Below, piece after piece: positions 46,519 to 57,981 of a DNA stretch of 64,000 bases (positions are counted from its first letter, which is position 1; every line of letters starts with the position of its first letter). Location of the stretch: positions 50,886,365 to 50,950,364 of the forward strand of contig NC_055996.1 of NCBI RefSeq assembly GCF_018446385.1, in the 5' to 3' direction. The position numbers and the translations under genes are program-made. Under the pieces are notes generated by a model. That model was given only the letters and a program-made list of their open reading frames with translations. It ran no database searches and was not told the DNA's origin. The DNA comes from Zingiber officinale. Taxonomy: Eukaryota > Streptophyta > Magnoliopsida > Zingiberales > Zingiberaceae.

Positions 46519-46834
46519 ATTTACACAAGTATTTCTATATAATTATTTATTTAAGTTTGATTAATTTAAATAAGATTATTTAAATTAATCATTAATAAAA
46601 AATTAACTTTGGATGTAATTAAGTTAAAATTATATTTCAAGTTAAATGATTTGTTACTAACTCAATAATAATTAGTCAATATATTAACTTTTACTTAACT
46701 CAATTAGTAATTTAATACATATTTGATTAAAACAATTTAAATTTTGTATTAATGGATTGAATTAATTGACTAATGAAAATATTAATTTTATTTTATTTCG
46801 ATTTATTTAAGTTAATTGATTGAATTAATTTTTG
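46519..46834. other. AT-rich sequence
   Basis: No gene. Likely more of the AT-rich retroelement internal region interrupted by the 147-bp element. Confidence 0.5.
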
Positions 46835-48626
46835 TCACACCCAGGTAGCCCCTGTCCAAAAAAAATTTAACATCTCCCTTGTACCGATGATAATCTGAGG
46901 CATTACTACAAGCCCTCCAGGCTACACTAACCTCGGCCAACACGACCGGAATAATAACAATAAAAATACTAAACAAACCACGCAGTTTATATCAAAATAA
47001 CCTCCGGCTGTCACCACAATACAAAAGAAAGCAAAAATAACATCTAAACTTACCTCTTCTGCCGATCGGCAGGCGCGTAGCAAAACATGAGAAATACAAA
47101 TCCACTAAGCAAGCAAAAATCCAACCAATATAATACTTAAAGGCAAATCACATAAAATTCAGAGTGCAAAACCAATACAAGTCTGAAACATGGCTCTAAG
47201 CAAATAACTAGAAACCAAAAGACCAAATCGAAAGTTCTTGCGGCAAGGAGATTAGCAACTGGAACCTCCTAACGGTATCAACCTGAAATAAAAATATAAA
47301 GCAACAGTGTGAGTTCAACAACTCAGCGGATATCAGATAGACATGCATAATAAGATATAATTAACAGTAATAATCATGCGGTATAATTTTCTGAACAATA
47401 AAAGGAAATGCAAACTGAAAAGGACTGAAGAAAATTATACTCACCAGGACCTCCTATTTGAATGTAAAGGGTCGTCAAACCAGATACAAAATGTCACCTG
47501 TATGCATGTCAAACATATGCAACACAAATAAATGCATCATCCAAAATGCAACAATCACAAACAATAGATGCAATCTATGCATATGATGTAAAAATGACAT
47601 GTGTCACCCCTGATGCCAGTCAGCCATCTACACGTGATGGTGAGATCGAGTGAGTAGGGCTATGACAAATGTGCACTCTGTCATCACTGCTCCTAAGTGA
47701 CCGAGTGGACAGGATACTATCGGAGTATACCTATCCTCCTACCCCAAATAGAGTGAGGGAGCTCAATGCTCTCATCTCCCTGTATCATAGTCAAGGGGAG
47801 GGATCCCTGCCCGCTACACGCTGCAGTCATCGCTACCCAGAAGTGGACCAACAGAGCCCTGACAAAGCAAAATGCTACACACCCTGTCTGATATACCACT
47901 AACACATGAGTGGTTGTGTGTGCAGATCATGTAACTGGTGATATGCTCAATAATAATGGAGCCAACAATCGCACAACATGTAATCATGCAAGATGGTGTG
48001 TGACACTAAACATTTAGATACTGACAGTATACACATTCATATAAAATGCACTAAAAGGAAATAAATCATACGATGATCTAGGTATCAAAAACCTAAGTAC
48101 ACAAATCAGATATGACAAACAACAAGACTACCACACAGTAGGCAATGTAAGTCACTATTTCTATGAACAGAAATACACATGGTGGCAGTCAAAGAAAATA
48201 TAAGTAGGAATCATAACAGATAGGAATATAGGCAGACAACAAGAACCAGATAGTGGCATATCAAAGCAGATGCAAACATAATCATTAACACTAGAAATAA
48301 ACTATTATGTATATCTAAAATGACTATATGAAGAGATAAGTCAGAAGTACCCGCCTTTAACTATAGATCCCGCTGAACAATCTAACGTCGAGACACTCAT
48401 CTCGAATCAAAGTCCTACAAATCAAACGTATAATTTAGCTACTCCAACATGTATCTAATAGCTAAACCAAATTCCTAATTTAATTAGGAAACTCTAATTA
48501 TCTTCACTCAATCCATCCATTATCTCTTAACACCTTAATTTATTAAGCATCATGAATCATTTACCAAATCCAAAGTATGAATAAAATCAACTCTAAACTC
48601 ACCCAATTCCAGTGCACTGCTAGCAT
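46835..48626 (-). mobile_element. Gypsy LTR fragment, minus strand
   Basis: The plus strand starts TGTCACACCCAGG, the inverse of an LTR 3' end. Read on the minus strand it parallels the 3' two thirds of the gypsy LTRs at 24606-42313: the GGCAGAAGAGGTAAG block, the repeated CACTCATGTGTTAGTGG/CCGAGTGGACAGG region and the GGCGGGTACTT block near 48350. It is clearly diverged, so an older insertion of a related family. It breaks off near 48626 against copia LTR sequence. Confidence 0.75.
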
Positions 48627-50558
48627 CATTTAATTAATTAAGTGAGTTGTCAGTAACTCATTTAATTAATGGACATTCAATATCTTAAACACAGGGAGAC
48701 TAACACACTCATGATAAGAAGGAGCTCATATAGTAATATGGGATTGGTGCGATAGTGCAATAATAACTCTTTAGTGGAATGAGATATTATTGATGAACTT
48801 GAGTTGGGTGTTCGGGGCGAACACGGGAAACTCAAGCTCATCGGAAGACCAAAACTAATTCCTCCTCTCGGTCCCTACTATAGTCTCTTATTTATAAAGT
48901 CTTATATCCACCCAAACCCAACTTCTTACCCACCTTAAGGTGGTCGGCCAAACCAAGGTTAGATGGGTTCAAGTTATAGTCGGCCCTAGCTTGGAGCCCA
49001 AGCAAGGGTGGCCCGCCACATTGAATTCAAAAGGAAGTTTTATTTTGTAAAATCTTTCCTTTTATAGAGATCCATTAAAAGGATTTAAAAGGATGATTTT
49101 AATATAAAACTTTCCTTTTTTAGATCGGTCATAAAAGGAAATAAAAGGAAGTTTTTATTTTGTTGGAAACTTTCCTTTTATGTTGGTTTTAAAAGAGAGT
49201 TTTAAATTTTGAAATATTTCCTTTTATAGCTTTCTACAAAGGAATAAAAGAGAGATTTGAAATCTTTCCTTATTTGTAGTTATCTATAATGTGAAAGAAA
49301 GATTTTAATTTTTTGATAAAACTTTCCTTTCTTGAAACCATGTTTTATTTTAAATATTATCTTTTATAGATATCTATAAAAGGATTTAAAAGAGAGAGAT
49401 TTTAATTTATAAAACATTCCTTTTAGAACTATCCACAAAAGATATTTTTAAAAGAGAGATTTTAATTTTTGTTTAAAATATTTCCTTGCTTGGAGAACAA
49501 GCATGTGGTCGGTCATGACAAGAAAAAAAGGAAGTTTTAATTTTTTGTTTTAAAACTTTCCTTTTTAGTCATTGGTAAGGAATATAAGGAAGTTTTAATT
49601 ATATGTAAAACTTTTCTTATTTGCCAAGACCAAGGAATATAAAAGAGAGGGTAGAGGTGCCTCACCTAAAAATAATACATCTTCTATTCCTCTCATCTCT
49701 TCCTTGGTGGTGGCCAGCCCTTACTCTTTCTCTCTTCTCCTTTGTTTTCCTCTTGGTGGCCGGCGACATATTGGTGTGGAGATCCATCGATGGTCAGTTG
49801 CTTGAAGGAGAAGAAGAAGAGAAGGAGGTTCTCTTGTCTAGCATCCCTTGGAGGAAAGTTGGTGGCCGAACTTCATCATCTCTTGGAGAAAGTTGGTGGC
49901 CGAAACTTGAAAGGAAGAAGAAGGCTTGGGTGGATTCTCATCTTAGTAGATCGTCGCTCACACGACGTCCAAGATAAGAAGAGGAATACAATAGAAGATC
50001 AAGAGGTCTATAAGTTACAAGAGGTATAACTAGTTATTAGTTTTTGTATCATAACTAGTTCATCTTTTGTATAGATCTTGAAAAACCAACCACAAGAGGT
50101 TATCGTTTTTGTTATTGATTTTTGTTTCGATTTCATGTTTCGATAATGTGTTTCTATTGAGGTCTCTATTGTTAAACCTTGTTTACTGTGAGAAGTTTAA
50201 ATATTCGATTTCTTTAAAAGACTTTGTCTAGGCAGTGGTGGATGATCCCATACCCAAGAAGGCCTAGTGTCTTACTACATTTGACCTGGAAGTCAATCCT
50301 TGAAATAGATATTTGATCAACTTCTGCAATATGGTTTAACTTAGGAAGATCACATCGGTTGAACTTGAAGTAAGAATGTTAAGTTTCGTTCTCAATTCAA
50401 GTTTAACTTCTAAAGGGAAAATTTGGATTAATAATGTCAAGCATCGTTTGCAATCCAAATTTAACTTTAGAAGAACACATGGGTAGCTAGGATAGTTCTA
50501 TGCTTGTACAAATTTTTGTACAGGGGAACTAGGATGGTATTCTGAGTAGCAACCAACA
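48627..50558 (+). mobile_element. Copia LTR (family C, copy 1), 5'-truncated
   Basis: Matches 51726-53476 and 58613-60555 from AATTAAGTGAGTTGTCAGTAAC onward. Ends GAGTAGCAACCAACA at 50558. Contains an array of AAAGGAAGTTTT/AAAACTTTCCTTTT inverted units (49020-49620) and a TATA box ATATAAAAGAGAGG near 49635. About 650 bp of the LTR start are missing. The open frame at 49621-49977 lies in the LTR leader and is not a gene. Confidence 0.8.
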
Positions 50559-51069
50559 ATGTTAATACAAGTTATTTTTACTTAGTTCGGAGCCTTCGAC
50601 GACTCCTACTCTAAGGCCCACACTCGTTGAGTGCTTTCATTTGACAATCCACTAATAGTTCGAAATGGTTATAAATTTCAAGTACAAGAACTACAAAACA
50701 GTGTTACTGACAACAAAAGAAAAGGATCTTGATCGCCAGTTGTCAGAGGAGCTTTACAAAGGCATAGGAACTTTTTCTGAGCACCATGCAGAAGAGAAAG
50801 TCATAACAGTTGTTGTTTTTAAGCTCCTGGTTGAAGACTTTTAAATAGGTCAATTTCAGGTGATTGGAACCCCTCCGGGCGCCTGGACCACGTGGCTCGG
50901 TCAATCGACGCACTCCACATCAGCTTGTGGATAATTTTTCGAGTCCGTGGGCCTAGACAGACTCTGGGCACTCATACCGCAAGGGTGCCCACGACACCTG
51001 CCTGGGCGCAACTGCTTCAGGTGCCCGGACCAGCTCCAGGCGCCCGGACTCCTTTTCTTCAGTAGTTTC
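50559..51069 (-). mobile_element. Copia LTR fragment, minus strand
   Basis: Carries the CTCCTACTCTAAGGCCCACAC block and GGGCGCCTGGACC-type repeats in the same orientation as the minus-strand LTR at 22367-45328, but clearly diverged. Both sides are cut by family C copia LTRs. It could be the 5' LTR of an element of that family; identity to 22367-45328 is too low for the same insertion. Confidence 0.6.
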
Positions 51070-53476
51070 TGTTGGAGTGTATACTAAAAGCCTAGCTTTT
51101 GTAAACATTTATTTTTGAAATAAAAGAATCACATTGGTCAATATCTGCATTTATTTGTTAAATGTAATTGTTCAATTAATTTATATAGTAGATAACATGT
51201 AGTGTGGTGTCACACTCAGAAGATCATGTTATCGGTTCTTTATAAATTATAAATAGTTGCTCGCGACTAAGATGGAAAGGAACAAACTATTAGAATAGTT
51301 ATAGTGTAATTAAGTATTAATTTATCTTGACTAATAAATTACACTGATACACTCTAAGTGTATTGAGTAGTACCATTTTAGGTAAGTTCTTTTTGTACTG
51401 ACTTAATAAAAGAACTAGACCTTAGTTATTATGGAAGTGTGTGCTCTTAATCCTAATATAATAACAAGCACATATATTTAATATTTATTTCTTTGACTTA
51501 TCAAAGGGTGAGGTTTAGCTCGATAAATCAATATGCCCGATAAGTTGGGAAATGATATTACTTATAGTGTGTGTTGTTGATTATTGAAGAAATCTGTGTC
51601 CTAGTTATCTAGGTTGAGAATGTCCCCAAGAGAAGCTCATAAGGATTGTCATGTTAAACCCTGCAGGTGGACTTAGTCCGACATGACAATGAAGTTGAGT
51701 GGTACTACTCTTGGAGCTAGGTATTAATTAAGTGAGTTGTCAGTAACTTACTTAATTAGTGGACATTCGTTATCTTAAACACAGGGAGACTAACACACTC
51801 ATGATAAGAAGGAGCCCATAATGTAATTTGGGATTGGTGCGGTAGTACGATAATAACTCTCTAGTAGAATGAGTTATTATCAATGAACTTGAGTTGTGTG
51901 TTCTGGGCGAACACAAGATACTCAAGCTCATCGGAAGGCCAAAACCAATTTCTCCTCTAAGTCCCTGTCGTAGCCTCATTAAAGTCTCAAGTCCATCTAA
52001 ATATAAGCCCATCTTGGTGTCCAAGAAGGGGGTCGGTCCAATGCTTGGTGACCAAGCAAGCCACATCCTCTTCTATGGGGGCCGACCCTATTGTTTGGTG
52101 ACCAAACAAGTAGGGGTCGCCCACATTAATCAAATAAGGAGGGTTGTTTTGAATTTTTAAAATCTTTTCTTTGTAGAAAACTATAAGTTTTAAAAGAGAG
52201 ATTTTAATTTTAAAAACTTTCCTTATTTGAATTAGGTCACATGGTTTAATAGAGAGTTTTAAAAGTTTTAAAACTTTCCTTTTTAACCATCCTCATGGTT
52301 TTAGAAAAAAGGAAGAGAAGTTTTAAAAATTAAAAATTTTCTATTCATGTTAAAAAAAGGAAACTTTTGAAGAGAAGTTTTAAATTTTAAAACATAGTTT
52401 TAATTTTTTAAAACTTTCCTTTTTAACATCTAGTTTAGGAAAGAGAGCTTGTAAAATTTTATAAGAGGATTTCATCTTGTAAAATTTTATAAATTTTTTT
52501 TTTTATTTCTTCCTATAAGTGGATGACCACCTTTGCTTGGTGCCCAAACAAGGGGCCGTCCAAGATTAAATCAATCCAACCATTGATTTGGTGATTGATT
52601 CAATCAAGAGGAAAGAAAAGGAAAATAAAAAGAGAAAAGGAAAAACAAGAGGAAGATTTTAATTTTTTGTAAAAATTCTTCCCTTATTTGCCTTGGGCAA
52701 GTAATATAAAAGAAGGGGTGAGGAGACCTCATGTGATACAACTCTTATTCTCTTTCTTGGAGATCTTGGTGTGGCCGACCCCTTCTCCTTCTCCTTTCCC
52801 TTTGCTCTCTTCTCCTTGGTGGTGGTGGTGGTCGGATTTTAGAGGAAGAAGAAGATAACTTTTGGGTGGTGTTCATCTTGGAGGATCGTCGCCCACACGA
52901 CGTCCAAGGCGAGGCGAGGAATATGGCAGAAGATCTCGAGGTCGTTAGTTTACAAAGAGAAGGTATAATTAGCAATTGTTTTCCGCATCATGCTAGTTAT
53001 TTCTTTTTGTAAGAATTCCAAACACAAGAGGCATTAGATCTAGTTTTTCGAGTTTGTGTGTTCTTCTTTTTCGAATTTGTGATTCGATTATTCTTTTTGG
53101 TTAACCTAGAGTTATTTAAGGAAATTAAATATTAGCTTTCCTTAAAAGGCTTTGTCTAGGCGGTGGTGGTTGCTCCTATATCCAAGAAGGTCATGTGCCT
53201 CGCCATGCAGTCCTGGAAGCCAATTTTGAAAATTAATATTTAATGGAATTAATAACATAGGTGGATTTGAATCAATAGTGTTAAGTTCCGCTTGCGATTC
53301 AAATCTAAATCATTAAGAACATATAAGTTAAATTTGGAATCAATGATGTTAAGTTCTGCCTGCGATTCCTAATTTAACTTCTAAAGAACACAATAGGTTA
53401 TTTAAGGAAAGGTTCGACACTTATACAAATTTTTTTGTACAGTGGAACCGGTACGATTTCCTAAGACTAACCAACA
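51070..53476 (+). repeat. Copia 5' LTR (family C, copy 2)
   Basis: Starts TGTTGGAGTGTATAC and ends CTAACCAACA; 2407 bp. TATA box ATATAAAAGAAGGGG near 52693. Inverted AAAGAG...CTTTCC units lie at 52140-52480. The primer site TGGTATCGGAGC follows at 53479, so this is a 5' LTR. Confidence 0.85.
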
Positions 53477-53478
53477 AT

Positions 53479-53490
53479 TGGTATCGGAGC
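53479..53490 (+). promoter_or_regulatory. Primer binding site of copia copy 2
   Basis: TGGTATCGGAGC differs by one base from the usual iMet-type site. Confidence 0.8.
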
Positions 53491-54588
53491 TAGGGTTTAC
53501 CTCTATGTGTTTTGGTTTTTAAATTAATTATGCACATGTCATACATAATTTAGGCAGGATAATAGTAGGATGTGCTAACTTTGTTGTTGCGGGCTCCAAC
53601 TATTATGACATATAGATATTGTGTGTGATTGGACCCTTGGACATGTCAAGGACATTATTTTGTGTGCATGATTGTATGTATCAAATACAGTAGGAGCTGT
53701 ATTATTTTTAGAATTTTATTTTTGTTCGATCTAGTATACATGTACATTCCTTTATGGAATATAGGATCGATATATGTAAAATTCTATATTTGTCGCAGAT
53801 CGTATCTTAGCGAGGCGTGGTGCTTTTGGAGGACCAGAGACGCAGTGGAATAAGAAGCAAGATAGATGCGACAACTCGACCCGATGGCGGTGGCTAAAGA
53901 TGGCAGCAGCTAGGGTTGGAGCATACTGAAGACAGTGATGGAAAAAGGTCATAATAGTTAGAAAATTAATTTCCAAATTTATTGCTTTTATTTATTGTGA
54001 TGTTTATGTGCATGTGATGTATGCTAGCATAGGTTAAAATCCTCATTTTAAATAACTAAGTGGAAGAGGGATTTTAAAAAAATCTCATGGTCTCCATTAC
54101 TGGTTTGTAAGTGATATAACAAGCTTGCGTGTTGGCTCTGAGTGTCTCCCTCCACAACGGATGGGTTTGTTGCAGATCACTAGATCAAACTTCCTTTATG
54201 GATGGTTATAGGAAATTATTTAGGAGCGTGTGATCTTCTCTAACTGAAGGGGCGCAATCCTATTTAATGGACTAAGTATCAAGTAATGGTATACACTTAG
54301 ACGCATTCAATAGTATCCTCCCCAACGGAGTCACTGCTATTGTTTTGTGTGGTCAAAGAAAAACCAACTATTAATTTTATTTATCATAAAGTTAGGATGA
54401 CAAGATAATAAAATTAATGGGTTACTCCCTCCTCTTACAAATATTGAATTTGTATACGTCCACACTAACGTGGCATGCAATATTCACGGTGATTTGAGGT
54501 ATTGGTTAATTTAAAATAGTATTGTTTGAGGAATCAATATTATTTTAAATTTAGAGTCTTGACCAAAGTTTATTTTATGATTCTTAGG
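53491..54588 (+). other. Copia leader region
   Basis: Non-coding stretch between primer site and gag with a counterpart at 60556-61960. Contains GGATCGATATATGTAAA-type repeats and a GGACCAGAG.CGCA block shared by both copies. Confidence 0.7.
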
Positions 54589-54917
54589 ATGACTTTCAAC
54601 CCATTGGCCATTATACTGAAAGAGAACAAACTTACTGGTCCCAACTATATAGATTGGAAAAGGAACCTGGACATTGTTCTTATTGCCGAGAGCTATAAGT
54701 TTGTACTGACTGAGGTTTGCCCTGATGCACCTAACGGTGACTCTACCCCAGAGGAGATTGAGTATCATAGGAAATGGGTAAAAGCAGATGAGATGACGCG
54801 GTGTTACATTTTGGCTTCAATGTCAAATGTATTGCAACATCAGCATCAAGATTTACCAACAGCTTATGATATAATGAACAATCTCAAAGAACTCTTTGGG
54901 CACCAGAGTCGGACTAC
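54589..54917 (+). pseudogene. Copia gag, cut by the CACTA insertion
   Basis: True ATG at 54589. The frame is open for about 110 codons with the Gag blocks NKLTGPNYIDWKRNLDIVL, DEMTRCYILASMSN and AYDIMNNLKELFG of UBN2-type copia Gag. At 54918 the frame enters the CACTA terminus, so the rest of Gag, including any zinc knuckle, is displaced. Gag forms the particle that packages element RNA. Up to the break the sequence looks well conserved, which suggests a younger element than the one at 57982-64000. Confidence 0.85.
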
Positions 54918-54950
54918 CACTACAAGAAAATTGAGATTTTACAACACTTA

Positions 54951-55130
54951 AAAGACAACGCTTTTTTTAAAAAGCGTTGTCTTTATTTTTTTAACAACGC
55001 TTTTAGTGAAAAGCGTTATCTATCTCTTTATTTTCTGACTAATAGACAACGTTTTCTTAAAAATCGTTGTCTATTAGTGATTTTTGAGGGTCAAAGATAA
55101 CGCTTTTTGAAAAAGCGTTGTCTTTTGTCA
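54951..55130. repeat. CACTA subterminal palindromes
   Basis: 54951-54966 and 54969-54984 are perfect 16-bp inverted arms separated by two T. Two further imperfect copies lie near 55034-55070 and 55095-55127. Confidence 0.85.
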
Positions 55131-55375
55131 AGTTATCATCTCAATCTGGGATGTTATGAACCATTGGATCAAGTAAAGAGTAATAAAACCCTTAGTTTCA
55201 CTCGACACCTACCTATAATCTAGACCGTTGATCCAGATCTAAAATAATATGGACCGTTGATCCAGATCTGAAATAATCTGGACCTTTACTTCATCAAGAA
55301 TGAGATCAAGCCACCCATCCTTCTCATCATTAAATCTGACCCCACATCTCCTCTCCTCACAAACGGACGACCCAG

Positions 55376-55803
55376 ATGAAAGGGAAAACCTTCCCTTTAT
55401 CTTCTCTCATGCAAAAGCACAGTAGTTGCTCGGGCTTTACTCATCCTCGCGTTTTCCTTTCTCCCCCGACGCCCCTTTCTCTCTTCCGTGATTTCTCCAG
55501 CGACGACGGACAACGACGAGTGTCGGTGGCTGCGAGCGACGGTAAAGACATCTCAGATTGTGCTCAACTCATTGGAGGGGTTCTCTGGCGTTTTCCCCCT
55601 TCCATGGCTACCGTGTTGCTCTCGCCAACGCGGGTTGCAAGGGCTAGGGTTCCACAGCAAGCGGCGGCAGGACGAGCTTCGATCTTCATCCCATCGAAGT
55701 TGGTTCTTCACCTCCAGGCGTTTCTCCGACTTCTCTGTCTTTCTGGGGTTCGGACGGGCAGAGGAAGAAGAAGGCGACAGCGAGGTCCATCTCCCTTTTC
55801 ATG
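55376..55803 (+). other. GC-rich host-like leader/exon sequence of unknown origin
   Basis: Pyrimidine-rich then GC-rich, like a plant 5' leader and first exon. It has a real ATG frame (55376-55807) that I do not recognise and that ends where the TOR-like exon begins. It contains GTTCTTCACCTCCAGGCG, which recurs near 56603 and 56672. Confidence 0.4.
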
Positions 55804-55952
55804 TTGACAATTGCAAATTTTGCTCCTCATCGAATTGTCATAACATCAAAGAAGAGGCCAAGAAAGTTGACCATTCACGGAAGTGATGGGAGGACTATGC
55901 ATTTTTACTAAAGGGACATGAAGATTTGCGACAGGATGAATTTGTCATGCAG
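55804..55952 (+). pseudogene. Captured TOR kinase exon fragment, frameshifted
   Basis: One frame gives LTIANFAPHRIVITSKKRPR then KLTIHGSDG; the next frame gives EDYAFLLKGHEDLRQDE and VMQ. Together these follow the N-lobe of the target-of-rapamycin protein kinase domain. A one-base loss near 55888-55891 shifts the frame, and the residue after RQDE is F where TOR has R. The segment ends CATGCAG/GTAAAT at 55952, a conserved-looking exon-intron border. TOR is a large growth-regulating kinase; only ~50 codons are present, so it cannot work. The source gene should lie elsewhere in the genome. Confidence 0.85.
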
Positions 55953-57804
55953 GTAAATAGGTTTGCAAGGTTTTTCTTCCTGGTTCACAATTCATAAAAC
56001 CTACTTATGAGTAAAAGAAATTAAAAAAAAAATGAGATTGGCATACCTACAAAGGTCAAATTTGAAAAAACTGAGTATAACACTCAATCTGAGATGTCAG
56101 AAATTTAGGCTTAATTATTGATATTTTCTAGCAATACCGGTTCATTAACTAGAATCATCATTATGTTTTCCTTGTTGTGTTCTAATTCTTTGTAGTTATT
56201 TGGTTTGGTGAACACACTTCTAATTACATAGCCTTTGACATAAAACAGAACACAACTAATAAACTTAAACAAGTACGCTTGTTTTGGCTGCATAAGCCAT
56301 ACTCCAGGAAAAACAGGAGAGAACAATGTGATTGCTACTTGTCCCACTGTCACTTGGTAGTTTTTTGATATAAATGTATTTGATTATGATGGTCCATTAG
56401 TGAGTAGCTGCTTCATGACGATCCTATTTTATCGGTTGGTAGGTCATTAGGTTTGTCATCTTTCGTTTGATTTGTTTTTCTCTAAACTATTTGTTTCTTC
56501 GGTCTGTATATGTTCTCATGTAGTTTATTTGAATAATTCTTTTGATTGGTGTTAAAGGTGTAGTGTTAAACTTGTGATTTGATATGGAGATTGAGCGGTG
56601 TGTTCTTCACCTCCAGGCGGTGTATATGTTCTCATGTACTGCTTTGATGTTATGACAATTCGATGCGGTGTGTTCTTCACCTCCAGGCGTTTGTCTTGTT
56701 CTTTCAATTTCGTTAAGTTCTAGTCTTCATTTGAATGCAATTAGATTAGGTTAGATTATATTTCTTTAATGCTTTAGGGTGCGTTAAATGCTTTGCTTTA
56801 CTTTATTTCATGTTACCTTTCATTTTCTACGAATGTAATTTAGGTTAGGCTAGCTTTCCTTTATATAGGTTTTTGTTGATACAATTTCTTTAGTTTAATT
56901 CCATGTAATGCTTGTTTGTTTAGTGATTTATGTTCCAATGATGTTTGTTCTTTATTTGAATGCAATTAATTTAGGTTTTGTTACAAGCTCTAGTTTTTGT
57001 TTCACTAGATGTTTATTTGATGTGTTTTTACTTTCCATGCTCTAGGTTAGATTGGATCAAAAATCCAGACTACGAACAAGTGAGTTTCCTACTTTCCCTT
57101 GCAAATTGTTGTCATGCATATATAGTTTGTCATTGGATGATTATCTCATCTGTAATAATTCTTTTAAGAATTCAGTCTACGCAAATTCTTGTTATCTGGA
57201 ATCTGTTAGTTCTTTTATTTTTCTAGAAGTTGTGTAAGCATACTGAATTGATTTATATTTTGAATCTTATTTTTTCTCCTATTTCATATTTCATGTCTAT
57301 TATCTGATACTTGAATTATCTTTGTTCATAATTCTTTTCTTTTCCCACAGAATGGATTTGCATCATTGCTAGAGTTAGTTTTGGGTGACAGAACTTTGAC
57401 TGAGTCTGTATCTTAACATTGTGAATCTATAAACAACTACATAGAACAGATACTAGTTATCCCAGTCAGACCTTGCCATGTGGACTAAAGCAACAATCTT
57501 ACATGTCATCTGCAAGGTATTTACTTTCCCTATATTTGCCTTTATGTTTAGTTGATAATTTTATTCCAGTTGACTCTGTTCTGATGCATCAATTTCTTAA
57601 CTTTTTTGAAATAAGGTTTTGACTTCTTGGATGATAGAAGTTGAGATTGTGAAAATTTCACATGTCGTTTGCTTATTCCTGTTGACTTTCATTAAATTTT
57701 GAGATTTTAGAAATTTTACATGTAGTGTATTTTCAGATATTTTGAATGATGAATGGAGGTATTCTGAAACTCCAGTTAAACAGCTCGGATATGGATGATT
57801 ATAG
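55953..57804 (+). other. Intron-like and rearranged sequence
   Basis: T-rich with several exon-like islands flanked by AG and GT: about 57044-57080 (RLDWIKNPDYEQ) and 57352-57415 (NGFASLLELVLGDRTLTE after TTTCCCACAG). I cannot assign these. Two copies of GTTCTTCACCTCCAGGCG lie at 56600-56690. Confidence 0.4.
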
Positions 57805-57902
57805 GAGCAGCAACTACATGCTATGTGGCACTGCATCCAAACATCAAGGGTGTGATTAGAAAGTACTTCGACGAAGAACTATTAAGAAGACTTTGGGATT
57901 GA
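57805..57902 (+). pseudogene. Captured last exon of a TIC32-like short-chain dehydrogenase
   Basis: After a TATAG acceptor at 57800-57804, the frame reads [17 protein letters not shown] then KYF and ELLRRLWD, ending in TGA at 57900-57902. This follows the C-terminus of plant TIC32/retinol-dehydrogenase-like proteins ([20 protein letters not shown]...ELA.KLWD). The middle is shortened and the rest of the gene is absent, so it is a fragment. It sits in the same interval as the TOR exon. Confidence 0.75.
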
Positions 57903-57981
57903 AACGAGAAGATGATTAAAGCCAATGAGTAAAAAACATTCAAGTCAAGAGGATAAATAGCATCTATCAAGATTCTTTAAG

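Larger units (their letters stand above)
54918..57981 (+). mobile_element. CACTA (En/Spm) element, left end with captured gene pieces downstream
   Basis: CACTACAAGAAAA at 54918 is the canonical CACTA terminus. Subterminal palindromes built on GACAACGCTTTTT/AAAAAGCGTTGTC follow (54951-55130), as usual for this superfamily. The candidate left target triplet is TAC (54915-54917). I could not find the matching right end; the interval runs to the copia LTR at 57982. Inside are host-like fragments (TOR kinase exon, dehydrogenase exon) and no transposase. Confidence 0.75.

Noticed and set aside
49621..49977. Plus-strand frame, with similar frames at 59728-60003
   Set aside because: Sits just after the LTR TATA box in the copia leader. 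The frames are not conserved in length or sequence between copies.
50559..51069. 5' LTR partner of the minus-strand LTR at 22367-45328
   Set aside because: Same general family and orientation, but too diverged in the shared blocks to be the two LTRs of one insertion.
55376..55807. 143-codon ATG frame as a functional gene
   Set aside because: It is a GC-rich leader-like sequence inside the CACTA interval and stops at the TOR-like exon; no recognisable domain.
57716..57727. Right terminus of the CACTA element (inverse of CACTACATG)
   Set aside because: Matches the left end only for CACTACA, is followed by TAT rather than TAC, and lacks subterminal palindromes. The dehydrogenase exon lies beyond it.
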